A DNA stretch of 45,054 bases from MGIIa-L3 sp11892u (lineage in GTDB: Archaea > Thermoplasmatota > Poseidoniia > Poseidoniales > Poseidoniaceae). The stretch is taken from positions 1 through 45,054 of the forward strand of contig CBFHXB010000018.1 in the NCBI GenBank assembly GCA_965659685.1, written 5' to 3'. Each line of letters starts with the position of its first letter. The stretch's first letter is position 1. Shown in pieces: positions 15,479 through 23,940 of the stretch. Position numbers and translations under genes: made by a program. The notes under the pieces are model-generated. The model was not told the DNA's origin, searched no databases, and saw only the letters and a list, made by a program, of their open reading frames with translations.

Positions 15479-16282
15479 ATGGAGCCGGCGGAGGCGTGGG
15501 GCGAGCGTTGGAGCGCCATGGCCACGCCCATCGCGCGTCAATACATGACCACGGCTGCGCGCTCGGAAAGCCTGGTCTGCCTCGCCGCCGACCGCACCCG
15601 AATGAGCGACCTGTTGGCCTTGGTCCAGAGCGTGGGCCCGTCCCTGGCTGCCCTGAAAACCCACGTGGACGTCGTCGAAGATTGGACCATAGAAGGGTGG
15701 ATGGAAGTTCGGGCGGCGGCCGACGCGGCCGACCTGTTGCTCTTCGAGGACCGAAAATTCGCCGACATCGGGGGCATCACGCAGAAGCAAATGCATGGCC
15801 TGTACGGCATTGCCGGCTGGGCGGACCTCGTCACGGCCCACCTCATCTCAGGACCGGACATCGTCGACGGTTGCATGGCCGCGTGGTCCGACGTGAACCG
15901 TGATGGCGGGGTGCTCTTGCTGGCTCAGATGTCCAGCCGCGGCAACTTGTTGGCAGGACCCTATTCGGACGCCGTCGTGGCGCATGGCAAAGGGCATGAT
16001 GGCGTGATGGGATTCATCGGAAACGGAAGCCGGCCCGACGAATTGCGGGATTTGCGTCGTCGCGTGGGCGAAGGTCGAATGATTTGGACGCCTGGGGTCA
16101 ACCTCGCCGTGGGAGACGGAGCCATGGGTCAACGCTACGGCCATCCAAGGGACGCGGTGTTGGCCGGTTCGGACGCCATCATCGTCGGGTCGGGCATTCA
16201 TCGGGCGGACGACCCGGTTCAGGCCGCAAAGGCCTACGCCGAGGCTTCGTGGCGCGCCCTCCTCGAGCGGAGCGGGGCCTGA
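15479..16282 (+). CDS. pyrF: Orotidine 5'-phosphate decarboxylase, eukaryotic-type
   Basis: 267 residues. It decarboxylates OMP to UMP, the last step of de novo UMP synthesis. The catalytic Lys-Asp array is clear: LAALKTHVDVV followed by LLFEDRKFADIGG, then Q-x-H and WADLVTAHLIS. The tail has WTPGVNL and DAIIVGSGIHRADDP for phosphate binding. The LKTH / DRKFADIG spelling is that of the URA3-like subgroup, not the short archaeal PyrF subgroup (around 210-230 residues), and the length fits. The stop codon overlaps the next start (TGATG). Confidence 0.9.
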   Translation: MEPAEAWGERWSAMATPIARQYMTTAARSESLVCLAADRTRMSDLLALVQSVGPSLAALKTHVDVVEDWTIEGWMEVRAAADAADLLLFEDRKFADIGGITQKQMHGLYGIAGWADLVTAHLISGPDIVDGCMAAWSDVNRDGGVLLLAQMSSRGNLLAGPYSDAVVAHGKGHDGVMGFIGNGSRPDELRDLRRRVGEGRMIWTPGVNLAVGDGAMGQRYGHPRDAVLAGSDAIIVGSGIHRADDPVQAAKAYAEASWRALLERSGA

Positions 16283-16521
16283 TGGACGCCGTCGACCTGT
16301 TCGGCTGGATGTTGGCGGCCCTTGCTGTGGCGGCCTTGGTGTGGATGGTCAGGGCGGCAGCCCGACGCGATCAGGCCCTTGATGCCCGGCTGGCGGCCGG
16401 TGACATGTCGCTCTTCGACGAAGGGAACCTCGACATCGAGGAAGTCGTCCGTGCACCAGCGGGCTCCACCATTCAACCCGGGCGTCTGATGGAAATCGGC
16501 CCGCAGCCTCCGTTCAGATGA
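16282..16521 (+). CDS. Small single-pass membrane protein
   Basis: 79 residues, starting inside the pyrF stop codon. One transmembrane helix (about 6-25: LFGWMLAALAVAALVWMVRA), then a charged region and a short tail ending in GPQPPFR. Coupling with pyrF suggests co-expression only. The last eight bases overlap the convergent receiver-domain gene. No family recognised. Confidence 0.6.
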   Translation: MDAVDLFGWMLAALAVAALVWMVRAAARRDQALDARLAAGDMSLFDEGNLDIEEVVRAPAGSTIQPGRLMEIGPQPPFR

Positions 16522-17173
16522 CGAGCATCCCGGTCTGATAGGCGTAGCCTGCGCCACCTGCTGCTCCGAGAAGGACGAGCAGCAGCAGCCTTCTGCCCCA
16601 CTTGCGCCGCTTGGGAGGTGCCTCTTCGACCACGACATCCAAAGCCGGAAGGGCGGGGAGGGGGGGCAATTCGCCGCCCTCGTTCAGCGCCGGGAGGGGT
16701 GGGAGCGGAAGATCGGGGAGTTGAAGCTCGAGCGCGGGCGGTGAACGGTCGGGGTAAAGCTCCTCCAGATCTTCAAGCCCCGGCGCTTCAGGCACGGGGC
16801 CTTCCACGGCCGACCACACCGCGTCGAGGGCGCTGCGCGTGACCGGTTTTTCCAAGACCGCAACGGCGCCCGCACTGTATCCTGCGTCCTTCGCAAGGGA
16901 AAGCATGCGGCGAGGTGCAACGAACAAGATACGTTCGTCGCCGCCGTGCTCGCGCATTTCCAACGCGGCAAGGTGGCCGTCAAGAGAGGGGAGATCGAGG
17001 GCGAGCACGACCAATTCCGGGTCGAGGCGGATGTACTCGTCCACGGCTTCGTCACCGTCCTCGCAGACGCTGACCTCGAAACCTCGCCCCTGCAAGAGTT
17101 CCGTCAAACGAAGCACGTTCATCGGATTCGAGTCGACCAGCAGGACGGTCGGGGCGACGTCCGAGTCGGTCAT
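16514..17173 (-). CDS. Degenerate receiver-domain protein with C-terminal membrane anchor
   Basis: 219 residues. Residues about 8-125 fold like a response-regulator receiver (TVLLVDSNPMNVLRLTELL; LDLPSLDG; LEKPVTRSAL). Aligned on P62-x-x-D65-G66, the phosphoacceptor position holds Ala58 instead of Asp, the paired acidic residue after Asp14 is Ser15, and the beta-4 Thr/Ser is Ala86; only Lys109 is kept. It should not be phosphorylated in the usual way. A Pro/Leu-rich acidic linker follows, then a basic patch (KRRKWGRR) and a terminal hydrophobic helix (about 192-215), giving a tail anchor. It is the last gene of the eL18a-pfdA-ftsY-DUF1844 strand set, so a link to protein targeting is possible but inferred. 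Confidence 0.78.
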   Translation of the reverse strand: MTDSDVAPTVLLVDSNPMNVLRLTELLQGRGFEVSVCEDGDEAVDEYIRLDPELVVLALDLPSLDGHLAALEMREHGGDERILFVAPRRMLSLAKDAGYSAGAVAVLEKPVTRSALDAVWSAVEGPVPEAPGLEDLEELYPDRSPPALELQLPDLPLPPLPALNEGGELPPLPALPALDVVVEEAPPKRRKWGRRLLLLVLLGAAGGAGYAYQTGMLVI

Positions 17174-17222
17174 GTCTCCAACCCACCGCGTGGCCGGACA
17201 TGAAGGATGCGCCGGTTCGTCC

Positions 17223-17576
17223 TCACAGGGACTCGCTCGGACCGTCCCGAGGAGAAGCGAAGGTCTGTTTCACGGTCTCCGCGTCGCGTTCCTCTTGCTC
17301 GAGTTGCCGTTGACGCCCGGGCGCTTTGACGAATTGAAGCCGCAATTCGGACAGCAGTCCATCGAGCAGGGCTTGTGACCTTCCGTCCAAATTGCCGCGG
17401 GTCGTGGTGTGCAAAGCGCCGATGAGGTCGATGGCTTCCTTGGCTTCGGGGAGGTTGAATCGGAATCCTCCTTCGGGGTGTGGGAGGTGGCCCATGTTCA
17501 ACAGGGCCGTCCGCTGCAGCATGTGGATCAGTTGGAACAGGCGTTCCGTCGATTCGTCTGGGAACACGGTTTCCAT
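17223..17576 (-). CDS. DUF1844 family protein
   Basis: 117 residues. The pattern LIHMLQRTALLNMGHLPHPEG, then the AKEAIDLIGALHTTTRGNLDG stretch and a helix ending LRLQFV, matches the small DUF1844 proteins found in many bacteria, whose function is not established. The C-terminal tail is charged. It starts nine bases after ftsY stops, so co-transcription with ftsY is likely. I see no catalytic residues; the family signature is the only basis for the name. Confidence 0.75.
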   Translation of the reverse strand: METVFPDESTERLFQLIHMLQRTALLNMGHLPHPEGGFRFNLPEAKEAIDLIGALHTTTRGNLDGRSQALLDGLLSELRLQFVKAPGRQRQLEQEERDAETVKQTFASPRDGPSESL

Positions 17577-17585
17577 GCGTCTCCC

Positions 17586-18917
17586 TCACTCGAAAATTTC
17601 CTCGATCAGCCAGTCGGGATCGAAGGGCGTCAGGTCCTCGTAGCCTTGACCCATGCCTGCGAACACGATGGGGCGCCCGGTCGCGAAGGCGATCGAAAGA
17701 CCGGCCCCCCCCTTGGCGTCCGTGTCGAGTTTGGTCAACACCGCACCGTCGAATTGGAGCATGGATTGGAACATGCGTGCCTGCTCGACCGCGTCGTTTC
17801 CGGCCAAACTGTCGCCGACGAACAGGGTCAGGTGAGGGTCTGCAACGCGGCGAACCTTGGCGAGTTCGTTCATGAGGTTGGTTTTGTTCTGCATCCGGCC
17901 TGCGGTGTCCACCAACACCACGTCGATGTTCTTCGCCTTCGCCGAGGCAATGGCATCGCGTGCAATGGCGGCACTGTCGCCACCGCGTTGGCTGGAAATG
18001 CAACGAACACCCAAGTTCTCGCAATGCTGCTCGAGCTGTTGAATCGCCCCTGCGCGGAAGGTGTCGCCAGCGGCGGCGATGACCGAATGGCCCTGCGCCA
18101 TCAGGCGGTGCGCCAACTTCGCCGTCGTCGTCGTCTTGCCGGTACCGTTGACGCCAACGAGCATGATGACCACGGGTGCATCGTCGGCGGCCAAAGCCTT
18201 GGAGACGGTCGCGTCGAAATCCCAGTACCCCGCCTCAAGAAGCGAACGAAGGGCGCGCTTCAGGCTGGCCTCGAGAACTTTCGAAAGGTCGGCTCCTCGA
18301 CGAAGGCGAGCCCCGACCAACTGATTGCGAAGCGCGTCAACGACACCGCTCACGGCGTCCGAAGACACGTCGGATTCCAACAATGCCCATTCGAGTTCTT
18401 CGAGAAGGTCGTCAAGGGCTTTGCTGGGTTTGATCACGCGTCCGCCTTCGCTGACCACGCCGCCACCGAGGTCAATGCGGATGTCGTCACCGGTCTCGGT
18501 GGTGATGTTCGCCTCGACGCTCGACCCACGAGGTGCTTGTGCAACTTCGACCAGTTGCCGCCCGGTGGTTGAGCGCATCATTCGGAGTTCAACCTTGGAC
18601 GCGACAGGATCACGGCGGCGTGCTTTGGGGGCCGGGGCAGGTGTGGGTTCCTCCTCCGGCAATTCCCAATCGTCTTCTGGCGCTTCCCAATCGTCCTTGG
18701 GCTCCTCCCAATCGTCGTCCGCAGGGTCCTCCCAGTCGTCGGCCTCTGGGGGTGGAGATGGTGCGCTCGTCGGCGCGCGTGGTCGAGCCTCGGCTTCTTC
18801 GCGCGCCTTGAGGGCAGCCATGGCTTCGTCCGAGCCGTCCTCGGCGAGCATGCCTTCCGCGTCGGATGCGTCCACCGTTTCCTTTACACGGCGGCGGAAG
18901 CGATCGAACAGGCCCAT
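17586..18917 (-). CDS. ftsY: Signal recognition particle receptor FtsY
   Basis: 443 residues. FtsY is the GTPase that docks SRP-ribosome complexes to the membrane for co-translational insertion. The NG domain is complete: helical N domain (about 150-225), G1 GVNGTGKTTTTAKLA, the DTFRAGAIQQLE insertion-box region, G3 VLVDTAGRMQ, G4 TKLDTDAKGG and the ending VFAGMGQGYEDLTPFD. The N-terminal A region starts with a basic amphipathic helix (MGLFDRFRRRVKE) for membrane contact, followed by an acidic stretch with four DDWE-x-P-type repeats at about 60-88. It follows pfdA by nine bases, the usual archaeal order. Confidence 0.95.
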   Translation of the reverse strand: MGLFDRFRRRVKETVDASDAEGMLAEDGSDEAMAALKAREEAEARPRAPTSAPSPPPEADDWEDPADDDWEEPKDDWEAPEDDWELPEEEPTPAPAPKARRRDPVASKVELRMMRSTTGRQLVEVAQAPRGSSVEANITTETGDDIRIDLGGGVVSEGGRVIKPSKALDDLLEELEWALLESDVSSDAVSGVVDALRNQLVGARLRRGADLSKVLEASLKRALRSLLEAGYWDFDATVSKALAADDAPVVIMLVGVNGTGKTTTTAKLAHRLMAQGHSVIAAAGDTFRAGAIQQLEQHCENLGVRCISSQRGGDSAAIARDAIASAKAKNIDVVLVDTAGRMQNKTNLMNELAKVRRVADPHLTLFVGDSLAGNDAVEQARMFQSMLQFDGAVLTKLDTDAKGGAGLSIAFATGRPIVFAGMGQGYEDLTPFDPDWLIEEIFE

Positions 18918-18926
18918 GGTCTCACC

Positions 18927-19487
18927 TTAGTCGTCCAGGGTCAGCTCTGAGCCGAAGCGTCGACGGCGGGGGGCCGGCGAGCGTTGTTGTGAGGGGGCCT
19001 CGGCTTCGGCCTCGGGTTCCTTGGCTTCAGCGGGTGGCGCCTCGGGTTTGGCGTCTGCTTCGATCTTCTCGGCCATGGTGTTGAACGCAATCGCGTTCTG
19101 AGCCACGTCTTCTTCCAATTCGGTCATCCGTGCCTCGAGTTCGGCCACGATGCTTTCGAGGTCCTTCTGCCGCTGCAGGGTCACCTCCAACGCGCCGGTC
19201 CAGGTGCGCTCACCGTACACGCCGCTGCCAAGGTCAACGATGGTGCGCCCTTCGGCGTCGGACGGTGCAAGGGGGAGGCTGACGCCAGCTCCGATGCCGA
19301 CATGTCCGCTTGCGGTGCCTGTGTCTGCAGATTCGATCAGCGAGGTCAGCACCGCTGCCGTGCGGCGGTGGTCTTCCACGACCTCCAGCACGCCCTGCTT
19401 TCGCCGGTCAAGTTCTTCCAAACGTTGACGGCTCCGCTCCACGGTGCGGGCCAGCCGCTGCAATTCAGCACGTGGTTCGGTGGACAC
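18927..19487 (-). CDS. pfdA: Prefoldin subunit alpha
   Basis: 186 residues. It forms the alpha2-beta4 prefoldin chaperone that holds unfolded proteins for the chaperonin. Two long coiled coils (about 5-50 and 105-150) enclose a beta-hairpin region (GVSLPLAP ... TIVDLGSGVYGER), the typical alpha-class layout with its extra hairpin. The C-terminus carries an unusual Ala/Glu/Pro-rich tail of about 40 residues ending in a basic patch and SELTLDD. Position between eL18a and ftsY supports the call. Confidence 0.88.
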   Translation of the reverse strand: MSTEPRAELQRLARTVERSRQRLEELDRRKQGVLEVVEDHRRTAAVLTSLIESADTGTASGHVGIGAGVSLPLAPSDAEGRTIVDLGSGVYGERTWTGALEVTLQRQKDLESIVAELEARMTELEEDVAQNAIAFNTMAEKIEADAKPEAPPAEAKEPEAEAEAPSQQRSPAPRRRRFGSELTLDD

Positions 19488-19529
19488 CGTCTCAGCGGGG
19501 ACGGCCGCCCTTGATGAATGCCGCGACGG

Positions 19530-19799
19530 TCATTCTTCTTCCGTGGGGGCGATGGGGCCGCCAGCGGCGGCGATTTCCTCACGGAAGTGGTTGAGCACGG
19601 TCGGCTCTTGTGAGGTGCGGGGGTCGATCTCGGTGACGGATTGCAAGTCGATGGAACGACGCGTTGCGTTGTGCCGGCTGCCCATGATGGAGTAGACCCG
19701 GTGTTCGGCATCGGCCGAATCGGCAGCGGGGAGGTCCATCGAGAACGCTTGGCGTTGTTGTCCGAAAGGCACGATGCCCTTGACGCGGAAGGCCTTCAT
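19530..19799 (-). CDS. rplX: Large-subunit ribosomal protein eL18a (LX/L20e)
   Basis: 89 residues. Start MKAFRVKGIVPFG, the middle RVYSIMGSRHNATRRSIDL and the SVTEIDP ending are characteristic of archaeal LX, a small ribosomal protein homologous to one half of eukaryotic L18a. First gene of a minus-strand set with pfdA, ftsY, DUF1844 and the receiver-like protein. A TATA box about 24 bases before the ATG indicates a leaderless mRNA. Confidence 0.9.
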   Translation of the reverse strand: MKAFRVKGIVPFGQQRQAFSMDLPAADSADAEHRVYSIMGSRHNATRRSIDLQSVTEIDPRTSQEPTVLNHFREEIAAAGGPIAPTEEE

Positions 19800-19822
19800 G
19801 GGGCCGGCGACCGGTCGTTCGG

Positions 19823-19830
19823 TCTTAAAC
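19823..19830 (-). promoter_or_regulatory. TATA box of the eL18a-pfdA-ftsY set
   Basis: Minus-strand GTTTAAGA lies 24-31 bases ahead of the ATG at 19799 in a GC-rich gap, the spacing expected if transcription starts at or next to the start codon. The subtilase gene diverges from the same gap. Confidence 0.6.
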
Positions 19831-19882
19831 GCGGCGGCGGGGGCCCGCCGGGGTTGATAGGGACCGTCTGCGTGCTGGGAGC

Positions 19883-22804
19883 GTGCGCGCCGCCTTCATG
19901 CTGGTTCTGCTGCTCGGAGCGGGGCTTGGGCCAATGGCGTCGCCATCTCACGAAGCCGGCCTTGCTGTGTTGGAGATCGAGGAGGGTGTGTGGACCCAAT
20001 CGGATTGGTCGAGCCTCACGCGCGACGGTTGGAACCTTCTCAGGTTGGCCACGTGGACGGAAGCCGTCGTCTGGCACGACGGTTGGACGCCGCCTCCGGA
20101 GGGGTTCCAGTTGCATGATGCCCCCTCGCTTGACGTGTCTGCCTTCCACCCTGGGCAAGAGGTCCGGCTTGTCTTCGAACCTCGTCTCCCTCATGCCGCC
20201 GTGGAGCACTTGGCTGCCGTCGGCGGCCCGACGGACGTGGATGCGATGCTGCGCAGCACGCAAATCCTCACCACGGCCTTTCATCCAAGCCAACAATACT
20301 GGCCGGGAGTGCAACGGATCGAGCCGGTGCTGACCGCAGAAGCCCGGAACGACCGGGGGGCAGGGTTGCTCCAATCTGGAGCGCAAAACGGCATGCCGCT
20401 GTGGTCCTTGGGACTCAACGGAAGCGGCGTTGTCTTGGCCACGGCCGACAGCGGCTTGGACTTGGATCATGCGTGTTTCCGTGACGGGGTTGCCGTGGTG
20501 GGCACACCCGGCCCTGACCATCGCAAGGTGGTCCTTCTGAACACCAGCGTCGACGGCAACGACACGCCCGGTCACGACGATTACCGCCACGGCACACACA
20601 CGGCGGGACCGTTGGGATGCGAGCCTGTCGATTGGAACCGTTCCGATGGCCCGGGCCAAGGCGTCTCGCTGGCTCACGGCGCAAGGCTCGTGGTGGCCGA
20701 CATCGTAAACGGGTCGGGGTGGGTGCCGCCGTCCTTCGACGAATTGCTGTCCGAGGCCGCCTTGCAGGGTGCTGTCGTCCACGCTCACTCTTGGGGCGAC
20801 GACACCACGGAATACACGGCCAGGAGCGAGGCGTTGGACCGTTGGTCCCTGGAGCACCCATGGACGCTGGCCTTCATCGCGCCAGGAAACGGTGGCACGG
20901 TGCTTGAACCAGCAAACGCCCTCAACGCGGTTGCCGTCGGCGCCACCACGGTCGCCACGCCCGACGAGCGATGGGTGGGCTCACCAGAGGGGCCGACCGT
21001 TTTCGACACCGATGGCATCGGCCTGCTTGCTCCTGGCTCGCACATCGTTTCGGCCAAAGCCGACGGGGACCTTGACAGTATGAACGGAGATTGGCGTGGG
21101 TCCAGCGGCACCAGCATGGCCACACCGATGGCCGCAGCGGCGGCGGGCGTGGTCCAGCAAATGATCGAACAAGGCTGGATTCATGGCGGTGAAAGCAGCG
21201 AAGCCACCCTCAACCTCAGCGAACAAGCGCCCGCGTGGGCCAACCCCGAACAAACTGGAACGGCGTGGGTGGCCCAAGGCTGGACGCCTTCGGGCCCGAT
21301 GCTCCGAGCGACCTTGGCCCTGAGTGCTGAGCCTCTCCCTGCAGAACACGCCAACGGCGGTGCAGGCCCTGCAGGACTGAGCAACCCGCACGACGGTTGG
21401 GGTCAGCCTCGCTTGGACCGTTTGCTGATGCCGTCCTACGCTGATGATGCATGGGACATGGCCCCTCACGTCGTGCTGCATGACGCCTACCGTTTGCTCA
21501 ACACATCCCCAGAAGAGATGTTGCAAGCGCGTTTGAACGCCTCAGGGGGGAGCGCCCGATTGGACGAAAGCCCGTGGAATGGATCGGGTGCATTGGGGCC
21601 CTTCCTCGCTGAAGGCGAGCGGTACCTCCGCACCTTTGAACTGCGCCCGGGCGAGGATTTCGAAGTGCGAATGGCCTACCCCTCGCTGGGCGGTCAGGCG
21701 GTCGACGACCTCGTGCTGCACGTCCACCTCGACGACGGCCGAACGGCAACCTCTGGCATCGATTTTGCAGGAGCTTCGGTGTTGAGCGAGGACGTTGCAT
21801 CACCCGAGCGTTCCAACGAAACCTTGCGTGGCGTCCGCGTGCTTGCCGCCGATCTGATCAACGTCTCTTCGGTCACGGTGGAGGTTCTCGCCCGACACGT
21901 TGTTCCAGGAAACCTTCCGGGCTTCCTTGGTGCAGACGGCGATCGCATTGGGTTCGCGTTGGCCGTGATGGGTGCGAACCGGGGCGCGCCCGGGCCGCTA
22001 GACGCAGACGGTGACGGCGTGGTTGACCAAGACGATGCATGCGGTGCTGAACCGGGTGGGGCCATCGACCTCGACCAGGACGGCTGCCCGGACGACCGGG
22101 ACATGGACGGCGTGGACGACGTGGACGACACCTGTCCAGACGAGGACGCACGCTTTGCCGACATGGACGAGGACGGGTGCTTGGACGACGGGGACGATGA
22201 CGGTGTGCCCGACCATCTTGATGCGTGCCCAACCACGGTTCCAGATTCACTCTGGCCGACCTTGGCTGATGGATGCCGACCGACGGATGCGCCGCCGGTG
22301 GTCGAAGCCTTCGTTCCGAATGCCGATCTTTCTCCTGGCGAGGTGTTGGAAGTTCACGTGTTGGTCCGTGACGCCGACGGCGACGGAGGTACGCTGAGCG
22401 CTTCGTTGACGATTGACGGCGTGCCGATTTCCATCAGTCTGCAACGGCACACCGGTCTTGGAGCGTACGTGATGGCGTGGAATGCCTCGGAATGGGCGGT
22501 CCCGTGGATCGTTGACGGTTCCTCAATTGACGTGATCTTGACCTTTGAAACGACGAACGGTTCTCCCGAAGCGACCGAAGAGGTGGTGATGCTGGTTGAC
22601 GCGCTTCAAGCCGAGTACTTCGACCCCCCTGCGATCGATTCGGAGGTTGGGGGCACGACCTCATTCCGGCCCGTGATGTTGGCCGGGCTTCTGCTTGTGC
22701 TGCTGGTCGCCCTGACGCAATGGAGGGGGGGGTCTGAACGGGACCCTGCGAGCCCGCGGGACCCGTTCGTCCTTTCCTCAAGGCCCGATGAAGAAGCCGA
22801 ATGA
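19883..22804 (+). CDS. Secreted, membrane-anchored subtilisin-like protease (S8) with calcium repeats
   Basis: 973 residues from a GTG. N-terminal signal peptide, then a propeptide-like region (about 25-150). The S8 triad is intact: Asp189 in ATADSGLDLDH, His236 in YRHGTHTAG and Ser411 in GTSMATPMAAA; the oxyanion Asn lies in FIAPGNGG. After a beta-rich P-domain-like region comes a run of type 3 thrombospondin-like repeats (about 707-783: DADGDGVVDQDDAC, DMDGVDDVDDTCP and so on) that bind calcium. An Ig-like domain and a C-terminal transmembrane helix (about 930-950) with a short charged tail follow. It probably degrades proteins at the cell surface. Fits a proteolytic marine heterotroph. Confidence 0.92.
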   Translation: MRAAFMLVLLLGAGLGPMASPSHEAGLAVLEIEEGVWTQSDWSSLTRDGWNLLRLATWTEAVVWHDGWTPPPEGFQLHDAPSLDVSAFHPGQEVRLVFEPRLPHAAVEHLAAVGGPTDVDAMLRSTQILTTAFHPSQQYWPGVQRIEPVLTAEARNDRGAGLLQSGAQNGMPLWSLGLNGSGVVLATADSGLDLDHACFRDGVAVVGTPGPDHRKVVLLNTSVDGNDTPGHDDYRHGTHTAGPLGCEPVDWNRSDGPGQGVSLAHGARLVVADIVNGSGWVPPSFDELLSEAALQGAVVHAHSWGDDTTEYTARSEALDRWSLEHPWTLAFIAPGNGGTVLEPANALNAVAVGATTVATPDERWVGSPEGPTVFDTDGIGLLAPGSHIVSAKADGDLDSMNGDWRGSSGTSMATPMAAAAAGVVQQMIEQGWIHGGESSEATLNLSEQAPAWANPEQTGTAWVAQGWTPSGPMLRATLALSAEPLPAEHANGGAGPAGLSNPHDGWGQPRLDRLLMPSYADDAWDMAPHVVLHDAYRLLNTSPEEMLQARLNASGGSARLDESPWNGSGALGPFLAEGERYLRTFELRPGEDFEVRMAYPSLGGQAVDDLVLHVHLDDGRTATSGIDFAGASVLSEDVASPERSNETLRGVRVLAADLINVSSVTVEVLARHVVPGNLPGFLGADGDRIGFALAVMGANRGAPGPLDADGDGVVDQDDACGAEPGGAIDLDQDGCPDDRDMDGVDDVDDTCPDEDARFADMDEDGCLDDGDDDGVPDHLDACPTTVPDSLWPTLADGCRPTDAPPVVEAFVPNADLSPGEVLEVHVLVRDADGDGGTLSASLTIDGVPISISLQRHTGLGAYVMAWNASEWAVPWIVDGSSIDVILTFETTNGSPEATEEVVMLVDALQAEYFDPPAIDSEVGGTTSFRPVMLAGLLLVLLVALTQWRGGSERDPASPRDPFVLSSRPDEEAE

Positions 22805-22873
22805 GGGCGCTCCGGTCAGGGTGAACCTTGAAGGGCGGACGCGCAGTCGGTGCACCATAGGACGTTGGACCCA

Positions 22874-23878
22874 ATGAGCGAACGACTGTACATCGGCATT
22901 GACCTCGGCACGTACCAATCCACCATCGCCTCGAGCTCCGGCACCATCCACACCGTGGAAACCATCGTCGGTCGCCCCAAGGACCCTGTGGCTCGGAACA
23001 TGCTCAAGCGTGACGTTCTGTTTGGTGCTGACGCATTGAAGCACAAGATGTCCTGTGACCTGTACAGGCCTATGGCCAAGGGCGTCACCCAGGATGACGA
23101 GGCCAACCTTGCTGCCGCCAAGGCCTTCATGGGCCATCTCATCGAAACCATGGATCCTGAGGAGTACGACGAGGTCGTTGGCGTGGTCTGCTCGCCTTCG
23201 CACGTTTCGTTCACGGACAAGTCCAACCTTGTCGCGACCCTCCGTGGACAAGTCAACGCCATCATGGTCGTCAGCGAACCCTTCGCCACCGCTTACGGCA
23301 TCGGCGAATTCCACGGCACCATCATGGTCGACATCGGTGCAGGCACCACCGACATCGCCCGCCTCTACGGAACCTTCCCGAACGACGACGACCAGATCAG
23401 CATCGCTGAAGCCGGCGATTGGCTCGATCTCCACCTGATGGACCTCATCCGGAAGAAGTACACCGGCGCCCAGGTCACCAAGGACATGGTCCGCCGCTGG
23501 AAGGAGGCGTCTTCCTACGTCGGCGGCGACGTCCGCGAAGTGCTGGTTGACCTCTCCGTCGAAGGAAAGCAACAGCGCGTCGACATCGGTGACCTGATCG
23601 GTGAGGCCTGTGACGCTCTCGTGCCCTTGCTCGGAAACGGCATCAAGAAGACCGTGGCCGGTGCTGACCCGGAGTACCAGGAAACGTTCCGTCAGAACAT
23701 CATCCTCTCCGGTGGCGGCTCCCTCATCGAAGGCATCGCCGACCGGCTTGCTGCAGAGATCGCAGACATCGGCAACGTGGCCGTGCGCTGCGTCGAAGAC
23801 CCCATCGAAAAGGTGGCCATGGGCGCCGTTGCGCTCGCGCAAGACATGCCCGAAGACATGTTCACCTCCATCGAGTGA
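22874..23878 (+). CDS. MreB/MamK-like actin ATPase
   Basis: 334 residues from the ATG at 22874, an MreB-sized actin-fold protein. Phosphate-1 loop YIGIDLGTYQSTIA, connecting region VGVVCSPSHVSF, phosphate-2 loop MVDIGAGTTDIARL, adenosine motif ILSGGGSLIEGIADRL and a C-terminal VAMGAVALAQ helix are all present. Hsp70-type substrate domains are absent, and the sequence has the compact subdomain 1B of filament-forming actins. Expected to polymerise with ATP and act in cell shape, polarity or positioning. The next gene, 62 bases downstream on the same strand, encodes a coiled-coil protein that may be its partner. Whether it belongs to MreB, MamK, salactin or a new group needs a tree. Confidence 0.85.
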   Translation: MSERLYIGIDLGTYQSTIASSSGTIHTVETIVGRPKDPVARNMLKRDVLFGADALKHKMSCDLYRPMAKGVTQDDEANLAAAKAFMGHLIETMDPEEYDEVVGVVCSPSHVSFTDKSNLVATLRGQVNAIMVVSEPFATAYGIGEFHGTIMVDIGAGTTDIARLYGTFPNDDDQISIAEAGDWLDLHLMDLIRKKYTGAQVTKDMVRRWKEASSYVGGDVREVLVDLSVEGKQQRVDIGDLIGEACDALVPLLGNGIKKTVAGADPEYQETFRQNIILSGGGSLIEGIADRLAAEIADIGNVAVRCVEDPIEKVAMGAVALAQDMPEDMFTSIE

Positions 23879-23940
23879 CGGCGACGCCGTTTCGCTCCGA
23901 CAACGCAGGCCCTCAAGGGCTCGATTGAAGGAAGGTTCAA

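Noticed and set aside
18655..18740. Short DNA repeats considered as operator sites
   Set aside because: They are in frame and encode the DDWE units of FtsY.
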